The notes under the pieces were generated by a model. That model was not told the DNA's origin. It did not search any database and was given only the letters and a program-made list of their open reading frames with translations. From positions 1-23,976 of the forward strand of contig JBAXAO010000020.1 in NCBI GenBank assembly GCA_037142435.1: DNA of 23,976 bases, written 5' to 3'. Below are positions 1-7,006 of this stretch, in pieces. How positions within the stretch are numbered: position 1 is the stretch's first letter; each line of letters opens with the position of its first letter. The translations under genes were made by a program, and so were the position numbers. Origin of the DNA: CAIMZW01 sp037142435 (GTDB lineage: Bacteria; Actinomycetota; Actinomycetes; Nanopelagicales; Nanopelagicaceae).

Positions 1-21
1 AGATACATATAGGGTGACAAA

Positions 22-2061
22 GTGAGCGAAATTTCTGCAACCGTACGGTCAGCCCTCGATGCTGCCGTTGCCGCTATTGGTGGGCAAGCGCGCGAGGGGC
101 AGATTGAGATGGCTGAGGCTGTCGCCAACGCTCTCTCCGATCGACATCATCTATTGGTTCAAGCAGGTACTGGCACTGGAAAATCCTTGGCTTATCTAGT
201 CCCAGCGTTAGTGCACGGTAAAAAAGTATTGGTGGCGACTGCGACCTTGGCGCTGCAACGTCAATTAGTCGAGCGCGACCTACCTCGTATCCAACCGGCG
301 CTGGAAAAAGAGCTTGGTCGAGAACTCACTTTCGCCGTGTATAAAGGCGTCGGAAATTATCTCTGCCTCCAGAAAATGAATAGCGACATATCTGATCCCG
401 ACAATGAAATTTTGTTGGAGATCTCATCGCTGGAAAAAGATGCCAAGAAACTACGCGCATGGGCCACGACTCCCGGAGTATCCGGAGACAGAGATGATGC
501 ACCCGAAGTTGATCGCCGAGTTTGGTATGCAAACTCCGTTTCCGGACGGGAATGCATGGGTAAAGACGAGTGCGCATTCGGTTCTCAATGTTTCTCGGCC
601 AATGCCAAAGCAAAGGCGCAGAGCGCTGATGTGGTAGTCACTAACCACACCTTGCTGGCCATTGAGATCGTAGACTCACATCCGATTTTGCCCGAGCGCG
701 ATGCTGTGATTCTCGATGAGGCGCACGAATTTATGGATCGCACCACTCAAGCTGTCACGGAGGAACTCTCTGCTGGTCGAGTCGAACGAGCTGCCAAGAT
801 GGCAAAGAAACATTTGCCCGGCAAGGTAGCTGACGCACTTGGGAAAGCCGCTGATGCATGCGCGGAAGCAATTGCAGATTTTGCTGATGACGTGAGATCA
901 GACCAATCACTGAGCGGTCGCTTGCCTGATCTTCCTGCCCAACTCGAAGCCCCTATTCGCAAGGTGAAAGAAACGGCACAAGCGTTGGTCAATCAGATCA
1001 CCAAAGATTCGGAAATTTTGGATCCTGATTCTCAAGCAGAACGAATTCGCGTAAAAGGCGCCGTCAATGAAATTTTGCAAATTGCTACCAAGATGTTGCG
1101 TCCGGGGGCAGCTCAAGTGCTCTGGTTTGATCCCACATTTTCCACGCTCCATCTTGCGCCACTTGATGTATCAGCGGTCTTGCGTCAAAACTTGTTGACT
1201 CAAACCCCGGTCATCGCCACCAGCGCCACTCTCTCAGTCGGTAAGAATTTCGATGCCATTGCTCGCGCGATTGGGTTCATAGGCGCCACACCTGCCTCCA
1301 AAGGAAATTCGTCCGAGGAGACAGAAGAAGATGCCTTTGATTCGTATGGCGAGATTGACCCATCGAATGTGCAGATGCTGGATGTGGGGTCACCCTTCGA
1401 TTTTGCCAACCAGGGCATGCTTTATTTACCCAAACACTTGCCCGAGCCCGGTCGCGATGGTCCATCGAAGGAAGTTTTGACCGAACTCGGCGAACTCATC
1501 GAAGCCGCCGGAGGTCGTACCTTGGCGCTCTTCTCCTCGTGGCGAGGAGTCGAACTGGCTGATCTCCATTTAAGGTCGGTCCTGGCAGAACTCAAAATTC
1601 CGATCATCACCCAAAAACGAGGCGACAGCGTGGGATCGCTTGTTGACCGTTTTGCTAAAGAACCCACATCGGTTTTGCTTGGCACGATTTCACTGTGGCA
1701 GGGGATTGACGTTCCCGGACCTGCTTGTACTTTGGTGGCTATTGATCGGATTCCTTTCCCACGCCCGGATGAGCCAGTAATGAGCGCGCGCGCTGCACAA
1801 GCAGATGCGTCGGGCGGCAGCGGTTTTATGCAGATCAGTTTGCCGCGGGCTGCGCTCTTGCTTTCGCAAGGAACCGGGCGCCTAATTCGGTCGATTGACG
1901 ATCGGGGAGTAGTCGCAATTCTGGATTCGCGGATTGTGACCAAACGCTATGGCTCGGTCTTGCTCAATTCGATGCCACCTTTTTGGCGTACCAGCGATGG
2001 CGCCATTATTAAGGATTCGTTGCGCCGCTTACACAAACAATTCTCGGAGGATGGGCAATAA
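22..2061 (+). CDS. dinG: DinG/XPD-type ATP-dependent DNA helicase
   Basis: Superfamily 2 helicase of the DinG/YoaA branch of the XPD group, expected to unwind DNA 5'-3' in repair. The 679-residue protein has Walker A AGTGTGKS (about 48-55) and a DEAH box (232-235). Four cysteines between them (C115, C178, C184, C190) have the spacing of the XPD/DinG [4Fe-4S] cluster. The C-terminal half carries GTISLWQGIDVPG and QGTGRLIRS, matching helicase motifs V and VI. It has no N-terminal exonuclease domain, so it is the short form. The start is GTG, with AGGG at 11-14 as ribosome binding site. The last 33 bases overlap the convergent NUDIX gene. The family call is firm, but DinG versus the YoaA paralogue cannot be settled from sequence alone. 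Confidence 0.93.
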   Translation: MSEISATVRSALDAAVAAIGGQAREGQIEMAEAVANALSDRHHLLVQAGTGTGKSLAYLVPALVHGKKVLVATATLALQRQLVERDLPRIQPALEKELGRELTFAVYKGVGNYLCLQKMNSDISDPDNEILLEISSLEKDAKKLRAWATTPGVSGDRDDAPEVDRRVWYANSVSGRECMGKDECAFGSQCFSANAKAKAQSADVVVTNHTLLAIEIVDSHPILPERDAVILDEAHEFMDRTTQAVTEELSAGRVERAAKMAKKHLPGKVADALGKAADACAEAIADFADDVRSDQSLSGRLPDLPAQLEAPIRKVKETAQALVNQITKDSEILDPDSQAERIRVKGAVNEILQIATKMLRPGAAQVLWFDPTFSTLHLAPLDVSAVLRQNLLTQTPVIATSATLSVGKNFDAIARAIGFIGATPASKGNSSEETEEDAFDSYGEIDPSNVQMLDVGSPFDFANQGMLYLPKHLPEPGRDGPSKEVLTELGELIEAAGGRTLALFSSWRGVELADLHLRSVLAELKIPIITQKRGDSVGSLVDRFAKEPTSVLLGTISLWQGIDVPGPACTLVAIDRIPFPRPDEPVMSARAAQADASGGSGFMQISLPRAALLLSQGTGRLIRSIDDRGVVAILDSRIVTKRYGSVLLNSMPPFWRTSDGAIIKDSLRRLHKQFSEDGQ

Positions 2062-2541
2062 TTTAGGCCAGGTATTAGCAAAACTGGGATGAAGATTCTT
2101 TTCAACTACTTGATCAATGTGCACCCATTCAACCTGCTGAGATTCGTCATTCTGCTCGTGGGCGATGAGGCCGGCATCGGCCAGTGCAATTATGGTGTCG
2201 TATCGCCAATTTCCGTGGTTATCTTCAAAGGTATTCAAAGGATGTAGAAGATGGGGTTCCATTCCAATTTCTTCGACAGCTTCCCTGATTGCTGCATCAG
2301 TGACGCTCTCGTGTGAGTCACGAGCTCCGCCCGGAATTCCCCAAGTGTCGCCGTTATGCACCCAAGGGGCACGATGTTGGAGAAGGACAGCCCCATCGCG
2401 GAAAAGCAAGAGTCCAGCGGCTCCGTGTAGCCCCCAATGGCGGTTGCCGCAGGCACATTCCACCCAGCCGTCTCCATCGCGATGTGCCACACCTCTAGAG
2501 TGGCACGAAAATGGTAGGTGCGCTCGTGAGGTTCTCCACAA
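2029..2541 (-). CDS. NUDIX hydrolase
   Basis: Cytoplasmic NUDIX-fold pyrophosphohydrolase; substrate unknown, though the family cleaves nucleoside diphosphate-X compounds. The NUDIX box is intact: GGARDSHE, then seven residues, then REAVEEIGM, which supplies the metal-binding glutamates. It follows the typical strand HWGLHGAAGLLLF. Before the fold lies a short segment with C13, C28 and C30 that resembles a decayed zinc ribbon. The start shown is TTG; the next in-frame candidate is GTG at 2490. I prefer the longer form because it keeps C13, but no good ribosome binding site supports either. The 3' end overlaps dinG tail to tail by 33 bases. The gene is divergent from the secreted PKD protein. 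Confidence 0.85.
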   Translation of the reverse strand: MWRTSRAHLPFSCHSRGVAHRDGDGWVECACGNRHWGLHGAAGLLLFRDGAVLLQHRAPWVHNGDTWGIPGGARDSHESVTDAAIREAVEEIGMEPHLLHPLNTFEDNHGNWRYDTIIALADAGLIAHEQNDESQQVEWVHIDQVVEKNLHPSFANTWPKLLPILRELFV

Positions 2542-2592
2542 GCTGATGCGATAGCCCGACGTGATGAAAACTCCTGATTTAGGGTGCCACCT

Positions 2593-3336
2593 ATGCGCAA
2601 GCTCCTCGCCATTCTCATGCTCGTTCTATGTATTCCATTTCCGGCATTGGCTGCCAATTGCACTGGCAAAACCTGTATTGATGTCACTACAGATCCACAG
2701 CGTGGTGGAATCGTGATCACGGCAACCCAGAATTCTCCTGGCCATACGTCAAAACCACGTATTCGAGCCACGCCTCATCCCGTCCGCACTCCTGTTCGGC
2801 ATATCGCCAAGGTGCGACCAAAGCCAACACCCAGTGCTACCAAAGCCGGAACTGCGAAGAAGATTGTTCGTCGAGTCAGCAAAGCCGCTCGGACATTTAC
2901 TCCAAAAGTTGTGGCGGCGGTTTCCCTCAGTGATTCTCTCATGCAATTAATCCCGTTGCGCAGCGTTTATTCGCAACCAGCCGGCGCCGCACTGACCGGC
3001 CTTCCGGTCTTCTTTTGGACTGACACTTCAACCTTCTTTGCAACGACGGCAAACATATTGGGAATTGCCGTTGGCGTTTCTCTCCATCCAAATTTCGAAT
3101 GGGACTTCGGTGATGGTGCCCACCTGCAGACCACAACATCAGGCGCGGCATATCCCACCGGTGGGATTTCACATGTTTATTCCAAATCCGGTCGTTATCT
3201 TGTTCGATTAGCAATTTCTTGGTCGGGAACGTGGAGCGCCGGCGGAAACAACTTTCCAGTTTTAGGTGATGTGGTTGTCCAAAATTTCTCGCTAGATCTC
3301 GTTGTCGCTCCTGGACCAACTCATTACTTGCAGTGA
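2593..3336 (+). CDS. Secreted protein with PKD-like domain, function unknown
   Basis: An exported protein of 247 residues with no recognised function. Residues 1-21 form a clear signal peptide: positive MRK, a hydrophobic core, then a PALAA cleavage region. After it comes a low-complexity linker rich in Pro, Thr, Lys and Arg (about 45-105). The C-terminal half contains WDFGDG followed by HVYSKSGRYLVRL, the classic pair of PKD-domain motifs, so a surface or secreted beta-sandwich is expected. I chose ATG 2593 rather than GTG 2584 because AGGG at 2581-2584 sits 8 bases upstream and the signal peptide then begins directly. It stands between a divergent NUDIX gene and DUF4192, with no functional link visible. 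An adhesin or cell-wall role is only a guess. Confidence 0.75.
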   Translation: MRKLLAILMLVLCIPFPALAANCTGKTCIDVTTDPQRGGIVITATQNSPGHTSKPRIRATPHPVRTPVRHIAKVRPKPTPSATKAGTAKKIVRRVSKAARTFTPKVVAAVSLSDSLMQLIPLRSVYSQPAGAALTGLPVFFWTDTSTFFATTANILGIAVGVSLHPNFEWDFGDGAHLQTTTSGAAYPTGGISHVYSKSGRYLVRLAISWSGTWSAGGNNFPVLGDVVVQNFSLDLVVAPGPTHYLQ

Positions 3337-3409
3337 TCACACATCTTCCTTCTCCACAGAAAATCTTTTCTCCCGATCGTAGTTGTCGCAATATCTACAG
3401 GCTCTAGCT

Positions 3410-4402
3410 ATGACAACACTTACTTCACCTCATGATCTTCTGGCTGCTGTTCCTTTTCTCGTTGGCTATCATCCGACTGACTCGCTGGTCTTAATTTCTC
3501 TGATAGACGAGCGTATAGGCCTAGCAATGCGCGTCGATTTCCCAACCGAGGCTGATCCCGACCAGATAGATTCTTTAGCATCACACCTGGTTCGCGAGAA
3601 TTCAGATGGCGCTCTGATCGTTGCCTATTTGCCGGATTCGATCTCTGAAAGCGATTATCTTTTAATTCCACTCCAGGAGGCGATAGAACTTCGCGGCGTT
3701 CCGATTCGCGAATGCTTAGAAATTAAAAAAGGAAATTGGCGATCACTCTTATGTGCTGACCTTGAATGTTGCCCACCATCTGGCAATCCGCTTCCCGAAC
3801 TTTCAGATTCTCGCATTGTTGCTGAACAAGTTGTACGGGGCAGAAGACTTCCCTACAAGGACCTCGACGAGATGCGCGCTTCATTGACTTCCCTTAAACC
3901 CGACACAATCTTGAACCGGAAAATCAAGGCCCTTCCCGAGATCGATTACGAATCCAACCAAGTCCGCGAATATCAGCGACGCGGGGCCTTGGCCGTAACC
4001 CAACTTTTGGCACACTTTCAATCGGAAGGCAAGAGTGAAGATAAAGATTTGGTTGCCCATGTTTTGGCTCGACTTCAAGATTTACAGGTTCGCGACTACG
4101 CGATGGGAATAACCACATCGGAAAATATCGAAGATCTTCAGACTATGTGGCATTGGCTGATGCGAGTAGCGCCTAAGGGATATATCGCACCAGCAGCGAC
4201 CCTCTTTGCGGCCGTGGCATACGAGAACGGCGATGGCGCCCTTGCGGGGCGGGCTCTAGATCGGGCTTTTGAGGATGATTTAACGTATTCGCTAGCAAAA
4301 CTACTTCGTCGAGTCTTTGCTGCCGGCTGGCCACCCGAGAGTTTTACTCGAATGAGAGGTGAGCTTCACCCAAAGATCTGCGCGGCCATATTTGGCGAGT
4401 AG
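3410..4402 (+). CDS. DUF4192 family protein
   Basis: Actinobacterial protein of the DUF4192 family, with no established function that I know. It shows the family's N-terminal signature TSPHDLLAAVPFLVGYHP followed by DSLVLI, and its length (330 residues) is close to the family norm. It has no signal peptide or membrane segment, so it is probably cytoplasmic. The start is ATG 3410, supported by ACAGG at 3397-3401. A TTG nine codons upstream is in frame but adds residues that do not resemble the family. It ends 10 bases before ald, so co-transcription with ald is likely, although DUF4192 genes occur in many contexts. Confidence 0.82.
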   Translation: MTTLTSPHDLLAAVPFLVGYHPTDSLVLISLIDERIGLAMRVDFPTEADPDQIDSLASHLVRENSDGALIVAYLPDSISESDYLLIPLQEAIELRGVPIRECLEIKKGNWRSLLCADLECCPPSGNPLPELSDSRIVAEQVVRGRRLPYKDLDEMRASLTSLKPDTILNRKIKALPEIDYESNQVREYQRRGALAVTQLLAHFQSEGKSEDKDLVAHVLARLQDLQVRDYAMGITTSENIEDLQTMWHWLMRVAPKGYIAPAATLFAAVAYENGDGALAGRALDRAFEDDLTYSLAKLLRRVFAAGWPPESFTRMRGELHPKICAAIFGE

Positions 4403-4412
4403 CATCTGATCC

Positions 4413-5495
4413 ATGATTGTAGGAATCCCAAAAGAAGTGAAGAATAATGAATTTCGCGTCGCGGCTACTCCTTCGGGCGTACACGCTTTTGTTACAGCCG
4501 GCCACACCGTACTAGTGGAAAGCAATGCGGGTATTGGATCGGCAATTTCAGATGCTGACTACGAAAAAGCTGGAGCAAAGATTGTTGCAACGGCTGATGA
4601 AGTGTGGGTCAGGTCCGATCTCATCATGAAGGTTAAAGAACCTATTGCCGTGGAATATCCACGAATGAGATCGGGACAGATTCTCTTCACTTATCTGCAC
4701 TTAGCTGCCAGTCGCGAATGCACCGATGCAATTATCAAGAGCGGAATCACCGCAATCGCCTATGAGACTGTTGAAATAAATCGCCACCTTCCACTCCTTG
4801 CGCCAATGAGCGAGGTTGCCGGTCGCATGTCCATTCAAGTTGGCGCCGCGACCTTACAAAAGAGCGCTGGTGGTCGAGGCGTCCTGCTCGGAGGAGTCCC
4901 CGGAGTAAAGCCAGGCAAGGTAGTAATTCTTGGTGGTGGAGTCGTGGGCGTTGCTGCAGCAACAATTGCTCTAGGAATGCGCGCCGATGTCACGATTCTA
5001 GATCTCAACTTGGCTCGCCTGGGAGAAATCGACAATCTCTTTGCCGGACAGGTCCGCACGCTAGCGTCCTCCGCTTATGAAATTCAGGCTCAACTGGAAG
5101 AAGCCGATTTAGTTATTGGTGCCGTCCTTGTGCCAGGAGCCAAGGCTCCAAAATTAGTCACCGATCAACTGGTCGCAAACATGAAACCCGGCAGCGTTTT
5201 GGTCGATGTCGCCATTGATCAAGGTGGTTGTTTTGAAGGCTCCCGCGCGACCACACATACCGACCCAACATTCCCTGTCCACAACTCGTTGTATTACTGC
5301 GTTGCCAATATGCCTGGAGCCGTTCCCGCAACGTCCACCTTTGCACTGGCTAATGCCACGATTCGCTACGCCTTAGCGCTGGCAAATAAAGGTTGGGAAA
5401 AGGCGCTCGCCGATGATCCAGCCTTAGGAGCCGGCCTCAACGTTCACCAAGGAAAGATCTACTACGAAGCGGTCGCTCAAGCTCACGGCCTCTAG
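4413..5495 (+). CDS. ald: Alanine dehydrogenase
   Basis: NAD-dependent alanine dehydrogenase: L-alanine to pyruvate and ammonia, or the reverse amination. The 360 residues match the family length. The N-terminus MIVGIPKEVKNNEFRVAATP is diagnostic. Known active-site positions are present: R15, K75, H96 and an Asp at 269 (Asp270 in the mycobacterial enzyme). The Rossmann glycine motif GGGVVG lies at about 174-179. It follows the DUF4192 gene by 10 bases and precedes glutamine synthetase by 55 bases, which places ammonia release or capture beside ammonia assimilation. All key residues are intact. Confidence 0.96.
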   Translation: MIVGIPKEVKNNEFRVAATPSGVHAFVTAGHTVLVESNAGIGSAISDADYEKAGAKIVATADEVWVRSDLIMKVKEPIAVEYPRMRSGQILFTYLHLAASRECTDAIIKSGITAIAYETVEINRHLPLLAPMSEVAGRMSIQVGAATLQKSAGGRGVLLGGVPGVKPGKVVILGGGVVGVAAATIALGMRADVTILDLNLARLGEIDNLFAGQVRTLASSAYEIQAQLEEADLVIGAVLVPGAKAPKLVTDQLVANMKPGSVLVDVAIDQGGCFEGSRATTHTDPTFPVHNSLYYCVANMPGAVPATSTFALANATIRYALALANKGWEKALADDPALGAGLNVHQGKIYYEAVAQAHGL

Positions 5496-5510
5496 CCTTT
5501 ACGCGTACTA

Positions 5511-5527
5511 GTTAACATGCCCGTAAC
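5511..5527 (+). promoter_or_regulatory. Possible GlnR-like half-site pair upstream of glutamine synthetase
   Basis: TTAAC (5512-5516) and GTAAC (5523-5527) are separated by six bases, giving the 11-base period of actinobacterial GlnR sites (GTnAC-N6-GaAAC type). The site lies 24 bases before the glutamine synthetase start, an expected target for a nitrogen regulator. Only two half-sites are visible and the first is imperfect, so this may be chance. Confidence 0.3.
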
Positions 5528-5550
5528 CTGGGCTGGAGAGTATTGCGCTC

Positions 5551-6855
5551 ATGAGCGATGAGATCTCCCGCCAAGAAGAGTTTGTACTGCGCACGTTAGA
5601 AGAACGCGGTATCCGCTTTGTCCGTTTGTGGTTCACCGATGTTCTGGGATTTTTGAAGTCGGTGGCGATTGCACCCGCCGAACTTGAAAACGCGTTTGCC
5701 GAAGGCATTGGTTTTGATGGTTCGGCGATTGAGGGATTTGCTCGCGTTACAGAATCTGACATGTTGGCTAAACCCGATGCTTCTAGTTTTGCAGTGCTCC
5801 CTTGGCGCACTGAAGCTCCCGGTGCTGCGCGCATGTTCTGCGATATCGCATCACCAAACGGTCAACCATCACCGGCTGACCCACGAAATGTTTTGAAACG
5901 AACCTTAGGTAAAGCTGGCGAAATGGGCTTTACCTGCTACACCCACCCCGAGATGGAATTTTTTCTCTTTTCAAAACCACCCGTCGCAGGCGAAATTCCA
6001 GTACCTGTAGATTCAGGCGGATATTTCGATCAGACTCCCTCCATCGTGGGACATGATTTCCGTCGTCAGGCGATCACTCTGCTAGAAGCGATGGGCGTTT
6101 CGGTGGAGTTCAGTCATCACGAAGCGGCTCCGGGTCAACAGGAAATCGATCTGCGATATGCCGATGCTTTGAGTACCGCGGACAACATCATGACCTTCCG
6201 CCATGTGGTGAAGGAAGTGGCCTTGGACCAAGGCTTCCATGCCTCGTTCATGCCTAAACCTTTCACCGATCATCCCGGTTCGGGAATGCACACACACTTC
6301 TCGCTTTTCAGTGGTGAAGAAAATGCCTTTTATGAAGAAGGTGCGCCACATCAACTTTCTGCCGTGGGGCGCTCTTTTATTGCCGGAATTTTGCGACATG
6401 CACGAGAGTTCACGGCCATCACCAACCAGTGGGTCAACTCATATAAGCGCCTGACCGGTGGGGGAGAAGCTCCGGCTCTAGTGACATGGGGTCATAATGA
6501 TCGATCGTCGCTGGTGCGAATACCTTCGTATAAGCCAAAGAAGGAGAACTCAACCCGAATTGAAGTGCGCTCGCCTGATTCTGCCTGCAACCCGTATTTA
6601 GCATTTGCAGTAATTATTGCTGCAGGTCTTAAGGGCGTCGAGGATGGGTATGAACTAGTGGAGTCAGCTAGCCCAGAGAAGCTCCCGACCAACCTGGATG
6701 AGGCAATAACCGCCATGGAATCCAGCACTTTGGTCCGGGAAACTTTAGGCGAAGATGTTTTTGAGTATGTTTTACGGAACAAACGTGCCGAATGGGCTGA
6801 TTACCGACGCCAAGTGAGCGCGTTTGAGTTAGATCGGTATTTGCCCGTTCTCTAA
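5551..6855 (+). CDS. glnA: Glutamine synthetase type I, GlnA2-like
   Basis: ATP-dependent ligase of the glutamine synthetase fold. The N-terminal segment LWFTDVLGFLKSVAI and GFDGSAIEGFARVTESD match the actinobacterial GlnA2 group (mycobacterial Rv2222c type). Some members make glutamine and others have been linked to gamma-glutamyl-polyamine synthesis. Metal and substrate residues are visible: E134/E136, E191 and E198 (in HHEAAPGQQEIDLR), HTH at 247-249, R300 in NSYKRL and R340 in RIEVRSPD. The region that carries the adenylylation tyrosine (NLY) in classical GlnA is reduced to a short stretch (about 368-382) without tyrosine, so control by the adenylyltransferase GlnE is unlikely. Start ATG with GGAGAG at 5535-5540. 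It has ald upstream and the leuA leader downstream. Confidence 0.93.
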   Translation: MSDEISRQEEFVLRTLEERGIRFVRLWFTDVLGFLKSVAIAPAELENAFAEGIGFDGSAIEGFARVTESDMLAKPDASSFAVLPWRTEAPGAARMFCDIASPNGQPSPADPRNVLKRTLGKAGEMGFTCYTHPEMEFFLFSKPPVAGEIPVPVDSGGYFDQTPSIVGHDFRRQAITLLEAMGVSVEFSHHEAAPGQQEIDLRYADALSTADNIMTFRHVVKEVALDQGFHASFMPKPFTDHPGSGMHTHFSLFSGEENAFYEEGAPHQLSAVGRSFIAGILRHAREFTAITNQWVNSYKRLTGGGEAPALVTWGHNDRSSLVRIPSYKPKKENSTRIEVRSPDSACNPYLAFAVIIAAGLKGVEDGYELVESASPEKLPTNLDEAITAMESSTLVRETLGEDVFEYVLRNKRAEWADYRRQVSAFELDRYLPVL

Positions 6856-6868
6856 CAAGGGATATACC
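6841..6868 (+). promoter_or_regulatory. Candidate promoter of the leuA leader
   Basis: TTGCCC (6841-6846, 4/6 to TTGACA), a 16-base spacer and TATACC (6863-6868, 4/6 to TATAAT) overlap the glutamine synthetase stop codon. Transcription would begin near 6875-6877, at or next to the ATG of the leader peptide, giving a leaderless mRNA. The call rests on matches to consensus and geometry only. Confidence 0.45.
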
Positions 6869-6876
6869 CTTTTGCC

Positions 6877-6930
6877 ATGAGCAGCCTCTTCACTTCACTC
6901 CTCCTTCGCTGCCGCGGCGGGGCCAACTAA
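6877..6930 (+). CDS. leuL: Putative leuA leader peptide (17 aa)
   Basis: A small open frame encodes MSSLFTSLLLRCRGGAN, with Leu at positions 4, 8, 9 and 10. The three consecutive Leu codons lie just before the 5' arm of a GC-rich hairpin (6912-6949). Leu-rich peptide, hairpin and following leuA gene are the parts of ribosome-mediated attenuation. With low charged tRNA-Leu, a ribosome stalled at 6898-6906 would cover the hairpin's 5' arm and let transcription reach leuA. No ribosome binding site is needed if the transcript starts at the ATG, as the nearby promoter candidate suggests. The gene symbol is used by analogy with other leucine leaders. Too short for ordinary gene finders. Confidence 0.65.
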   Translation: MSSLFTSLLLRCRGGAN

Positions 6931-6954
6931 CCGGTCACCTCGCCCGCGGGTTTT
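6912..6954 (+). terminator. Attenuator-like hairpin before leuA
   Basis: Arm CCGCGGCGGGG (6912-6922) pairs with CCTCG(C)CCGCGG (6938-6949): 11 base pairs, with one bulged C and one G-U pair. TTTT follows at 6951-6954 after a single G. The loop contains the leader peptide stop codon. The stem is strong for this genome, but the T-tract is short and then broken by GG. It could therefore act as a terminator or mainly as a translation-coupled switch. Confidence 0.6.
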
Positions 6955-6980
6955 GGTTGTGCCGGTAAACACCAAATCCC
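6948..6980 (+). promoter_or_regulatory. Second hairpin in the leuA leader, possible alternative structure
   Basis: GGG-TTTGGT-GT (6948-6960) can pair with AC-ACCAAA-CCC (6969-6980), with one T-T mismatch, one bulged T and an 8-base loop. It uses the T-tract of the upstream hairpin and two bases of its 3' arm, so the two compete at the boundary. It ends 13 bases before the leuA ribosome binding site (AGAGGAG, 6994-7000). Confidence 0.4.
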
Positions 6981-7006
6981 GTGAAAGCCTTACAGAGGAG
7001 TAAAAA

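Noticed and set aside
1422..1943. 173-codon open frame on the minus strand inside dinG
   Set aside because: It lies wholly antisense to conserved helicase motifs, has no recognisable domain or ribosome binding site, and its residue make-up is that of a codon shadow.
2235..2771. 178-codon minus-strand frame spanning the NUDIX and PKD genes
   Set aside because: It covers the NUDIX gene in another frame on the same strand and runs antisense into the PKD gene; no protein family signature is visible.
3383..3409. TTG start nine codons upstream for the DUF4192 gene
   Set aside because: The family-like N-terminus begins at the ATG at 3410, which has its own AGG at a good distance.
6857..6871. AAGGG-ATATA-CCCTT as a terminator of glutamine synthetase
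   Set aside because: The stem has only five pairs, and it coincides with the -10 candidate for the leuA leader, which explains the AT-rich loop better.
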